The position numbers and the translations under genes are program-made. Of a stretch of 59,101 bases of DNA, positions 35,267 through 42,879 are shown piece by piece; the stretch's first letter is position 1; the number at the start of each line of letters is the position of its first letter. Under the pieces are notes generated by a model. The model was not told the DNA's origin and searched no databases. It was given only the letters and a program-made list of their open reading frames with translations. The stretch is from DATEHG01 sp035279705 (lineage in GTDB: Bacteria > Gemmatimonadota > Gemmatimonadetes > Gemmatimonadales > GWC2-71-9): assembly GCA_035279705.1 (NCBI GenBank), contig DATEHG010000101.1:1-59101 (forward strand), in the 5' to 3' direction.

Positions 35267-36225
35267 CCGGCCTCCCCCTCCTGGCCGGCGGCCAGCGTAT
35301 CGAGGTCCAGCGACACACCGACCGCCGGGCGCTCCCTGCCGAAGCGCCCGACCAGCCCGTCGTACCGTCCCCCCGCTCCTGCCGCGCGGCCGATCCCCGC
35401 CACGAACAGTTCGAAGTGAATTCCGGTGTAGTAGTCGAGGCCGCGCACTTCTCCCAGGTCGTACACGACGTGCGAGCGATCCTGCGCGGAGAGCGCGGCG
35501 TCGAGCGCCAGCAGATGACCGAGGGCGAGATGGGCTGCCGGTGGTGCGTCGGCAATCGCCGCTTCGAGCTCGGCCCGGCGGCCGATGACGCCTGCGAGCG
35601 CGGTGAGCGCCCGGGCAGCCGCCGAGTGCGCTTCGAGCGCGCGGGTGAGGTTCGCCTTGTCCTTCCGGTCGATCCAGCGCAGCACCCGGACCCGGAGCTC
35701 GGGCTCGAGGGCGGCGAGTCCGGGCGCGAGGGCCCCGACATGACCCAGGTTGAGCTGGAAATCGCCGAGCCCGGCCGCACGGGCGAGGGCGAGCGTGAGG
35801 CGCACCAGTTCCAGATCTCCCTCGAGGCCGGGAACGCCGAACAGCTCGGCGCCGAGCTGCAGTGTCTCGCGTGGCGGGCCGCCGCGGTCGGGATCCTGCC
35901 GGAAGACCGGCCCCGTGTACGCCAGGCGGAGGGGGCCGGTGTGGTCTGCGAAGGTTGTCGCCGCGACCCGAGCGATGCTGGCCGTGAAGTCGTACCGCAG
36001 AGCGAGAATCCGCCCGTCGCGGTCCACGAACCGCAGCAGCCGCTCCGCCACGGGTGCGCCCCCCGCGCGGAGAAAGACCTCCTCATATTCGACCGTGGGG
36101 GTGATGACTTCGGCATAGCCCGCAGCGTTCAGCGCCGCCATGGTCTGGCGCTGCAGTGCGCGGCGTCCGCCGGCGGCGGCACCGGTCAGATCGAGGGCGC
36201 CGGGGGGAAGAAGCGGGGCAGGCAT
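35263..36225 (-). CDS. hisZ: ATP phosphoribosyltransferase regulatory subunit
   Basis: 320 residues from the ATG at 36225 (MPAPLLPPGALDLTG). A catalytically inactive histidyl-tRNA synthetase-like core: motif-1-like QTMAALNAAGYAEVITPTVE, motif-2-like LRYDFTASIARV with YTGPVFRQ, and RGLDYYTGIHFELF. It lacks the anticodon-binding domain of real HisRS, which fits HisZ. HisZ forms the hetero-octamer with short HisG and mediates histidine feedback. It lies 10 bases after the CorC-like gene and overlaps hisG. Confidence 0.92.
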   Translation of the reverse strand: MPAPLLPPGALDLTGAAAGGRRALQRQTMAALNAAGYAEVITPTVEYEEVFLRAGGAPVAERLLRFVDRDGRILALRYDFTASIARVAATTFADHTGPLRLAYTGPVFRQDPDRGGPPRETLQLGAELFGVPGLEGDLELVRLTLALARAAGLGDFQLNLGHVGALAPGLAALEPELRVRVLRWIDRKDKANLTRALEAHSAAARALTALAGVIGRRAELEAAIADAPPAAHLALGHLLALDAALSAQDRSHVVYDLGEVRGLDYYTGIHFELFVAGIGRAAGAGGRYDGLVGRFGRERPAVGVSLDLDTLAAGQEGEAG

Positions 36226-36235
36226 GGGGGTGTCG

Positions 36236-37576
36236 TCAGGGCCTGGCGGCGCCGGCGGTGCCCGCCGCCGCCCCGGGAAGGAAGCGCACCGCCTTGACCC
36301 GGCGGCCCTCCATTTCCGCAATCTCGAAGAGATCGGTGCCGATCGCGACGCGGTCTCCGACGCGGGGGAGGCGGCCCAGCTGGCCGAAGAGATAGCCGCC
36401 CAGCGTGCTGTACTCGCCCGGCTCGAGGGCAAGGTCGAGGTCCGCGTTGACGTCCGTGAGTGCCCGCGACCCTTCCAGCAGGCGGCCGCCCGGGCCGGGC
36501 GGGACGGGGCGCTCGGCGCGGTCGTGCTCGTCGTAGATGTCTCCGACGATTTCCTCGAGGAGGTCCTCCATGGTCACCAGGCCGGCGGTGCCGCCATACT
36601 CGTCAAGCACTACCGCCAGGTGCGTCTTGAGCCGCTTCATGTCGGCCAGCACGTCCTCCACTTCGCGGGTACCCGGGACGAAAAGGGGCGGGCGCATGAT
36701 TTCCGCCAGGCGGGCGCCGGGCTGGGCCCTGAGCGCAGTGAGCACGTCCTTGGCGTGCACTACCCCGATGATCTCGTCCAGCGAGTCGGCGTAGACCGGA
36801 TAGCGGGAACGCCGGCCGCGGGCGACGGCGTCCGCCGCTTCCTCCACCTTGAGATCGGCGGCCAGCGCCAGCATCTGGGTGCGCGGCGTCATGACTTCGC
36901 GGGCGGACTTCTCGCTGAATTCGAAGACGCCTTCGAGCAGCCGGGCATCGGCCTTTTCGAGCGAGCCGCCCTCTTGGCTTTGCTCGACAAGCATCCTTAT
37001 TTCCTCGGGGGAGTGCATCCGCTGGCGCTCGTCCAGCGGCTTGATCCGCAGCAGCTTGAGGACGCGATTGGCGGCGCCGTTCAGGACCCAGATGGCGGGG
37101 CTCGCGACCCAGGCGAACGCCATCAGCGGTGCGGCCACCCAGCCGCTCAGGCGCTCGGGATGAACCAGGGCCAGCGACTTGGGCAGGAGCTCCCCGACCA
37201 GGATCAGCAGGAAAGTGATCAGGCCGAAGGCGAGCGGGGTGGCGAGCTTGAGCGTCGGGACCGGTCCGATCTGGGCCGGAAGCATGCTCAGGGCGTTGCG
37301 GATGATGCCGGCCAGTGCCGGCTCGCCGAGCCAGCCCAGCGCCAGGCTGCACAGCGTGATGCCGATCTGGGTGGCGCCGATGTACCGGGGCAGGGTACGG
37401 ACGATGCGGAGCGCCAGCTGAGCCCGGCGGTCGCCGCTCGCGGCCTGCTCCTCGAGCCGGGTGCGCCGGGCGCCGACCAGGGCAAACTCGGCGGCAACGA
37501 AGAAGGCATTGAGCAGGACGAGTATGCAGACCGACGCCAGCCCGACCAGGATCCGAGGACGACTTGAATCATCCAT
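36236..37576 (-). CDS. CorC/HlyC-family membrane protein (CNNM + CBS domains)
   Basis: 446 residues from the ATG at 37576. An N-terminal DUF21/CNNM membrane domain (about 10-190, e.g. NAFFVAAEFALVGARRTRLE and LILVGELLPKSLAL) is followed by a CBS pair (about 210-330, with VMTPRTQMLAL and SRYPVYADSLDEIIGVVHAKD) and a CorC_HlyC domain at the C-terminus (EYSTLGGYLFGQLGRLPRVGD). Members move or sense Mg2+ or other divalent metals; the older hemolysin name is not supported by function. It is divergent from hisD with 46 bases between starts. Confidence 0.92.
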   Translation of the reverse strand: MDDSSRPRILVGLASVCILVLLNAFFVAAEFALVGARRTRLEEQAASGDRRAQLALRIVRTLPRYIGATQIGITLCSLALGWLGEPALAGIIRNALSMLPAQIGPVPTLKLATPLAFGLITFLLILVGELLPKSLALVHPERLSGWVAAPLMAFAWVASPAIWVLNGAANRVLKLLRIKPLDERQRMHSPEEIRMLVEQSQEGGSLEKADARLLEGVFEFSEKSAREVMTPRTQMLALAADLKVEEAADAVARGRRSRYPVYADSLDEIIGVVHAKDVLTALRAQPGARLAEIMRPPLFVPGTREVEDVLADMKRLKTHLAVVLDEYGGTAGLVTMEDLLEEIVGDIYDEHDRAERPVPPGPGGRLLEGSRALTDVNADLDLALEPGEYSTLGGYLFGQLGRLPRVGDRVAIGTDLFEIAEMEGRRVKAVRFLPGAAAGTAGAARP

Positions 37577-37622
37577 ACCTCCAAACAGTAGCCGCGGCGG
37601 CCCCCCGCCGGGAGGTCGAGCC

Positions 37623-38909
37623 ATGATTCGCTCCATCACCGTCCCGCCGTTCGAACGCCTCGATCCTTTCCTGCCCAAACCGGCCCGACCCGATCCCGCG
37701 ACTCGCGACCAGGTGGCGGCGGTCCTCGACCAGGTGGCCGCACAGGGGGATGAGGGGGTCCGCGCCTGCGCGCGGAAGTTCGACGGCGTGGACTTGGCTC
37801 CGGCGCTCTGGGAGGTGCCGGCCGGGGAGTGGCAGGAGGCCCTGGAGCACCGCATCGACCTCACGCTCCGCGAAGCGCTGGAGGCGGCCGTGGCGCGGGT
37901 GCGGGAGTATCACCTCCGCCAGCAGGACGCCGGCTTCCAACTGCTGCAGGAAGACGGCAGCATCCTGGGCATGCGGGTGACCCCGGTGGACCGGGTCGGG
38001 ATCTACGTGCCGGGGGGGAAGGCGAGCTATCCCTCGTCGGTGATCATGAATGCCGTTCCTGCCTCGGTCGCGGGAGTGCCGGAGATCATCCTCATGACGC
38101 CGCCCGCCGGGGTGACCGATGCGGTGCTGGCGGCCGCGGCCCTGTCAGGAGTGACCCGGATGTTCCGGGTGGGCGGGGCGCAGGCGATCGCGGCCCTGGC
38201 GTACGGGACGCCCACCATCCCGCGTGTCGACAAGATTGTCGGCCCGGGCAACCGCTGGGTGGCGGAGGCCAAACGCCAGGTAGCGGGACTCGTCGGCATC
38301 GACATGCTGGCCGGGCCCACCGAGGTGGTGGTCATCGCCGACGCCACGGCAAGGCTGGAGCATGTGGCGGCGGATCTCATTGCCCAGGCGGAGCACGACG
38401 AGGATGCCACCGCCTGGTGCGTCACCACCGATCTGCAACTCGCCGAAGCGCTGCCCGCCGCGCTCGAGCAGGCGCTGTCGCGCTCGCCGCGCGCATCGGT
38501 GGCGCGGGCGTCGCTGACCCGCAACGGCCTGATCGTGTGGGTGCCGACGACCGCCGAGGCAATCCGGGTGGCTAACCTGCGAGCCCCGGAGCATCTGACG
38601 ATTCTGACCCGCGATCCCGACAGCGTGGCCGAGGGGGTGCGACATGCCGGGGCCATCTTCCTCGGGCCGGACAGTCCGGAGGCGGTGGGTGACTACATCG
38701 CGGGCCCCAGCCACGTGCTGCCCACCGGCGGCACCAGCCGGTTCGCTTCCCCGCTCGGGGTGTATGATTTCGTCAGCCGGACCAGCGTGATCCGCTACAC
38801 CCGGTCGCGGCTGCTCAACGATGCGGACCGGATCATTGTACTCGCCGAAGCCGAGGGGCTGGCCGGACACGCGGAGTCGGTCCGGGTGAGGGTCGGCAGG
38901 CGCGAGTAG
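37623..38909 (+). CDS. hisD: Histidinol dehydrogenase
   Basis: 428 residues from the ATG at 37623. Zinc- and NAD-dependent double oxidation of L-histidinol to histidine, the last steps of the pathway. The signatures are GIYVPGGKASYPSSVIM, VGGAQAIAALAYGT, VDKIVGPGN, DMLAGPTEVVVIAD, AQAEHDEDA (catalytic Glu/His) and GPSHVLPTGG. It is divergent from the corC-hisZ-hisG transcript, so histidine genes are split around a 46-base shared upstream region. It is followed by a zinc exporter 11 bases later, possibly relevant because the enzyme uses zinc. Confidence 0.97.
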   Translation: MIRSITVPPFERLDPFLPKPARPDPATRDQVAAVLDQVAAQGDEGVRACARKFDGVDLAPALWEVPAGEWQEALEHRIDLTLREALEAAVARVREYHLRQQDAGFQLLQEDGSILGMRVTPVDRVGIYVPGGKASYPSSVIMNAVPASVAGVPEIILMTPPAGVTDAVLAAAALSGVTRMFRVGGAQAIAALAYGTPTIPRVDKIVGPGNRWVAEAKRQVAGLVGIDMLAGPTEVVVIADATARLEHVAADLIAQAEHDEDATAWCVTTDLQLAEALPAALEQALSRSPRASVARASLTRNGLIVWVPTTAEAIRVANLRAPEHLTILTRDPDSVAEGVRHAGAIFLGPDSPEAVGDYIAGPSHVLPTGGTSRFASPLGVYDFVSRTSVIRYTRSRLLNDADRIIVLAEAEGLAGHAESVRVRVGRRE

Positions 38910-38920
38910 GATAGGACGGC

Positions 38921-39910
38921 ATGAGCCACGAACACCATCACGATCACGCGCACGACCACGCGCCCCGCACGGTGCAGCAGGGCGGGGGGACGGCCAACTG
39001 CATCCAGGTGGCCGCGCCCCCGCCCGAGGCGCTGCGCCGCCTGTGGGCGGTCCTGGGTATCACGGCCGTGTTCATGGTGGTGGAGGCGGTGGGCGGCTGG
39101 CTGTCCCATTCGCTCGCCCTGCTCGCGGATGCGGGCCACATGCTCACCGACGTCGGGGCGCTGGGGCTTACCCTGCTCACCGCCTGGATTGCCCGGCGGC
39201 CGGCGGACGACACCAAGACCTACGGTTATCAGCGGTGGGAAATCCTCGCGGCGCTCATCAATGGTGCGCTGCTCTTCGCCATTGCCATTGCCGTGGTGTA
39301 CGAGGCGCTGGAGCGGATCCGCTCGCCGGAGCCGATCGAGGCGGGCCTGTTCCTCGCGGTGGCGTGCGCCGGACTGGTCTCCAACCTCGTTGCCCTCCGG
39401 CTGCTGCACGGCGATCACCAGCACAACCTCAATACCCGCGGGGCCTACCTCCACATCCTCGGCGACCTGCTTGGTTCCGCGGGGGCCATCGTTGCCGCCC
39501 TGGTGGTGCGCTACACCGGCTGGACTCCGGTCGACCCCATCCTGTCCATCGCTCTTTCGCTGCTGATCCTGGTCGGCGCCTGGCGGCTGGTGCGAGAAAG
39601 CACGGACATCCTGCTCGAGGCCGTGCCTCGGCATGTGTCACTGCCGGTTGTGCAGCAGCGGATGCTGGCCGTCGGTGGAGTGCTGGCGGTGCACGACCTG
39701 CACGTCTGGACCGTGACGAGCGGCGTGGTGGCCATGAGTGGTCATGTGATCGTACCGGATCTCGCCGCCCATCCGCGGGTGCTCAAGGACATCCGCGGTG
39801 AACTGGGCCGGCTCGGGATCGGGCATGTCACGGTCCAGATCGAAGTGGCCGAAGGGTGCGGGGATGAGGCGGCCGTGGCCGGGGCCGAGCACGCCGGCCA
39901 CCGCCACTAA
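38921..39910 (+). CDS. CDF-family zinc/cation exporter (CzcD/ZitB type)
   Basis: 329 residues. A His-rich cytosolic N-terminus (HEHHHDHAHDH), six membrane helices and a C-terminal cytosolic domain. The transport site is HMLTD in helix 2 (ADAGHMLTDVGA) and HILGD in helix 5 (AYLHILGDLLG), the H/D pattern of zinc-transporting CDF proteins. Exports Zn2+ (possibly Co/Cd) in exchange for protons. The C-terminus ends in another His-rich tail (AEHAGHRH). It follows hisD on the same strand. Confidence 0.94.
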   Translation: MSHEHHHDHAHDHAPRTVQQGGGTANCIQVAAPPPEALRRLWAVLGITAVFMVVEAVGGWLSHSLALLADAGHMLTDVGALGLTLLTAWIARRPADDTKTYGYQRWEILAALINGALLFAIAIAVVYEALERIRSPEPIEAGLFLAVACAGLVSNLVALRLLHGDHQHNLNTRGAYLHILGDLLGSAGAIVAALVVRYTGWTPVDPILSIALSLLILVGAWRLVRESTDILLEAVPRHVSLPVVQQRMLAVGGVLAVHDLHVWTVTSGVVAMSGHVIVPDLAAHPRVLKDIRGELGRLGIGHVTVQIEVAEGCGDEAAVAGAEHAGHRH

Positions 39911-40008
39911 GGCAGCCTGCCAACTTCCCCTGGTTTGTGACACAGGTCATCATCCCCGTAGCGCCGAGCGTACCGATTCCCCGCCCGAATCCGTCCCCAA
40001 TCCCGCCC

Positions 40009-40037
40009 TTGCTCTCTCACAGATCCTTATCTATATA
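40009..40037 (+). promoter_or_regulatory. Sigma-70-type promoter upstream of typA
   Basis: TTGCTC (40009-40014), a 17-base spacer and TATATA (40032-40037) in an otherwise very G+C-rich 190-base gap. The start of transcription would be near 40044, leaving a leader of about 55-75 bases before typA. Confidence 0.55.
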
Positions 40038-40100
40038 TGCGCCGCGAAGGGCAGGGTACGGGCGTCCCGGAGGCACTGAGCGCCTCCACCGTCTCTGCCG

Positions 40101-41987
40101 ATGACAGTATCGAAGGGCCCGATGTCGAGCGCGCCGAAGATCCGCAACATTGCCATCATCGCCCACGTGGACCACGGCAAGACCACGCTGGTCGACCAGA
40201 TGCTCCGCCAGGCGGGAGCCTTCCGCCAGAATCAGCACGTCGAAGAGCGGGTGATGGATTCCAACCCGCTCGAGAAGGAGCGGGGCATCACCATTCTGGC
40301 CAAGAACACCGCCGTCAACTGGCGGGGCACCAAGATCAACATCGTCGATACTCCCGGCCACGCGGACTTCGGCGGCGAGGTGGAGCGGATCCTCCGCATG
40401 GTGGACGGGGTGCTCATCCTGGTGGATGCGGCCGAAGGGCCGATGCCGCAGACCCGCTTCGTGACCCGCAAGGCGCTGGCCCTGGGGCTCCGCCCCATCG
40501 TCGCCATCAACAAGATCGACCGCGCCGACGCCGAGCCGTACCGGGTGCATGACGAAGTGCTGGGGCTGTTCATCGACCTCGATGCGAGCCATGAACAGCT
40601 CGAGGCGCCATTCCTCTATACCTCGAGTCGCGCCGGGACGGCCACCACGGAACTCGAGCACCCCGGCACCGACCTGGTGCCGCTGTTCGATGCCATCCTG
40701 AGTCACGTTCCGCCGCCCAAGGGGGACGCCGGCGGTCCCCTCCAGATGTTGATCTCGACGCTTGACTTCTCGACGTTCCTGGGCCGGATGGCGATCGGGC
40801 GGATCGAGCGGGGCCGAGTGCGCGTGGGCGACCCGGTCGTCCTGCTGCCGATCGGAGTGCCGGGGATGGTGCCGGAGGGCGAAGTCGGGGTGGAGCGGAG
40901 CAAGATCACCAAGCTGTACACCTTCGACGGGCTCAACAAGATCGAAACGCAGGAAGTGGCGGCGGGCGACATCGTGGTGCTGGCCGGACTCGAGGGGATC
41001 GAAATCGGGCGCACCATCACTTCGGTGGATCATCCCGAGCGTCTGGAGGGTATTGCCGTCGAGGAGCCCACGATCTCGGTGGACTTCGTGGTGAACAACA
41101 GCCCGTTCGCCGGGCGCGAAGGGAAGTTCGTCACCTCGCGCCAGCTCCGGGACCGGCTGTTCAAGGAGCTGGAGCGCAACGTGGCGCTCAAGGTGGACGA
41201 CACCGACAGCCCCGACACCTGGGCCGTCGCCGGACGTGGCGAGCTCCACCTCGGCATCCTGATGGAAACGATGCGGCGCGAGGGATACGAGTTCCAGGTG
41301 TCCCGCCCCCGGGTCATCACGCGGGAGGGGCCGGACGGGGAGCGGCTGGAGCCGTATGAAGAGCTGATGATCGACGTGCCCGAGGAGTACATCGGCACCG
41401 TGATCGAGAAGCTGGGGCCACGCCGCTCGGAACTGATCGAGATGAAGAATCCGGGGCAGGGCATGGTGCGGATGAACTTCCGGATTCCGGCCCGGGGTCT
41501 CTTCGGGTACCGGTCGGAATTCCTCACCGACACCCGGGGCACCGGGATCATGCACCACCGGTTCCTGGACTACGGTCCCTGGGCGGGCCCGCTGGCGGGC
41601 CGGAAGAATGGAGTCCTGGTGGCGGACCGGGTCGGCACGGTCGTCGCCTTTGCGCTGGGCAATCTGCAGCAGCGGGCCCAGATGTTCGTCTCGCCGGGGG
41701 ACGAGGTGTACGAGGGGATGGTCGCGGGGGAAAACTCCCGGCCCGGCGACATGGACGTGAACGTGAGCAAGGAAAAGAAGCTCACCAACATGCGGACCAC
41801 CGCGACCGACGACAACATCATCCTCGAGCCTCCCCGGGAAATCACCCTGGAATACGCGCTGGAGTACATCGAGGAGGATGAGCTGATCGAGGTGACGCCC
41901 AAGTCCATCCGGCTCAGGAAGCGCGCCCTGGCCGCCACGGACCGGAAGAAGGCGGCCCGGGCGGCCGCGCGGGCGGATGCGTCATGA
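40101..41987 (+). CDS. typA: Ribosome-associated GTPase TypA/BipA
   Basis: 628 residues from the ATG at 40101; a second in-frame ATG at 40122 (MSSAPKIRNIAIIAHVDHG) gives 621 and may be the true start. The G-domain motifs are AHVDHGKTTLVDQML, RGITI, DTPGHADFGGEVERIL and NKIDRADAE, followed by the elongation-factor-like domains and the TypA-specific C-terminal domain (RTTATDDNIILEPPREITLE). Binds 70S ribosomes and supports growth under stress and ribosome assembly in the cold. Its last codons overlap the start of an extremely acidic small protein by ATGA. Confidence 0.97.
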   Translation: MTVSKGPMSSAPKIRNIAIIAHVDHGKTTLVDQMLRQAGAFRQNQHVEERVMDSNPLEKERGITILAKNTAVNWRGTKINIVDTPGHADFGGEVERILRMVDGVLILVDAAEGPMPQTRFVTRKALALGLRPIVAINKIDRADAEPYRVHDEVLGLFIDLDASHEQLEAPFLYTSSRAGTATTELEHPGTDLVPLFDAILSHVPPPKGDAGGPLQMLISTLDFSTFLGRMAIGRIERGRVRVGDPVVLLPIGVPGMVPEGEVGVERSKITKLYTFDGLNKIETQEVAAGDIVVLAGLEGIEIGRTITSVDHPERLEGIAVEEPTISVDFVVNNSPFAGREGKFVTSRQLRDRLFKELERNVALKVDDTDSPDTWAVAGRGELHLGILMETMRREGYEFQVSRPRVITREGPDGERLEPYEELMIDVPEEYIGTVIEKLGPRRSELIEMKNPGQGMVRMNFRIPARGLFGYRSEFLTDTRGTGIMHHRFLDYGPWAGPLAGRKNGVLVADRVGTVVAFALGNLQQRAQMFVSPGDEVYEGMVAGENSRPGDMDVNVSKEKKLTNMRTTATDDNIILEPPREITLEYALEYIEEDELIEVTPKSIRLRKRALAATDRKKAARAAARADAS

Positions 41988-42277
41988 CCATGCTCCAGGC
42001 AGCTTTCACCATTTCTCAAGAGCCGGAGGGCACCATGCTGGCGTGGGATGCTTCGATGGAGGCCATCGCATTGCGCCGCCGTCGGGACGACGACGACATG
42101 GAAGATGAGGACGGGTTCACCTTCGAGGATGACGACGACGAGGACGACGACGACGAGGACGGAGACGATCTGGACGAAGAGGACCTGGACGACGAAGACT
42201 TCGACGACGACGACTTCGACGACGCCGACATCGACGAGGTCGAGGACGAGGACGACCCGCGCCCCCGCCGGCGCTGA
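41984..42277 (+). CDS. Small highly acidic protein coupled to typA
   Basis: 97 residues starting at an ATG that overlaps the TypA stop. The first 35 residues are mixed; from about residue 35 to 92 it is almost only Asp and Glu with a few Phe, Leu and Ile (EDDDDEDDDDEDGDD, DDEDFDDDDFDDADIDEVED), ending PRPRRR. No known family is recognised. The tight overlap with typA, and the strong terminator just after it, mark it as a real second gene of the operon. A nucleic-acid-mimic or ribosome/metal-binding role is conceivable but unproven. The opposite strand reads as poly-Ser and is a shadow. Confidence 0.65.
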   Translation: MTMLQAAFTISQEPEGTMLAWDASMEAIALRRRRDDDDMEDEDGFTFEDDDDEDDDDEDGDDLDEEDLDDEDFDDDDFDDADIDEVEDEDDPRPRRR

Positions 42278-42297
42278 TCCACGCAGGTCCGAGGTTT

Positions 42298-42336
42298 GCC
42301 CGGCCCGGGGAAGATTCCCGGGCCGGGCTGTTTTTT
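42298..42336 (+). terminator. Strong intrinsic terminator after the typA operon
   Basis: A perfect 12-base-pair G+C stem (42298-42309 with 42317-42328), a 7-base loop and then T6 at 42331-42336. This is the best rho-independent terminator in the window and ends the typA/acidic-protein transcript. Confidence 0.92.
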
Positions 42337-42433
42337 CGGGGTCAGGCGCCGGTGGCCGGTTTCCCGACTTCCGCCACGGGCCCGCGTTCACCATAATCCC
42401 CCACGGATTCCCACCCCGACCAGGAGATTGCCC

Positions 42434-42871
42434 ATGCCCCCGTCGATGCGCGCACGACTTCTGGCCGCAGCCGCCCTCTCCACTCTCGTAGTGGCCGGCG
42501 CCTGCGGTGGCAGCGACAGCAACGGAACCAGCTGCGGCGGAGGAACGCCGCCCGATCTCGCCGGCGAGTACACGCTCCTGAGCTACAAGGTGGGCACTGC
42601 AAGGGTGGACGGTGCCTCGGGCACCCTGACGCTCTATCCCGCGACTGGTGGCGTCGGCGCCTATGCCGCGGACTTGAACCTGGTGGTGACTGAGGTGTCG
42701 GACTCCGGGACGTACACGCTGACGGAAAAGGCCTGCATCAAGCAGCAATCGGTGAGCGGGAGCGGCACCACCAGCGGGACGTATACCCAGGAAGGCGACA
42801 CGGTCTCGGTCACGGCCAACAATACGCAGGCAGGAAACATCTTCGTCCGCTGGCTCCGGGTCGTCAGCTGA
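42434..42871 (+). CDS. Small secreted or lipoprotein of unknown function
   Basis: 145 residues from the ATG at 42434, with a good ribosome site (AGGAG at 42422-42426, 7 bases before). The N-terminus is a signal (ARLLAAAALSTLVVAGACGG), and the Cys in AGAC could be lipidated. The rest is a Thr/Ser/Gly-rich beta-type domain (GEYTLLSYKVGTA, SGTYTQEGDTVSVTANN) resembling lipocalin-like lipoproteins of this kind of genome; no family is assigned. It lies 8 bases before a TonB-dependent receptor gene and may work with it at the outer membrane. Confidence 0.75.
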   Translation: MPPSMRARLLAAAALSTLVVAGACGGSDSNGTSCGGGTPPDLAGEYTLLSYKVGTARVDGASGTLTLYPATGGVGAYAADLNLVVTEVSDSGTYTLTEKACIKQQSVSGSGTTSGTYTQEGDTVSVTANNTQAGNIFVRWLRVVS

Positions 42872-42879
42872 GCCGCGGC

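Noticed and set aside
42016..42282. Poly-Ser open frame on the minus strand
   Set aside because: It is the mirror of the Asp/Glu codons of the acidic protein; no start context or neighbour supports it.
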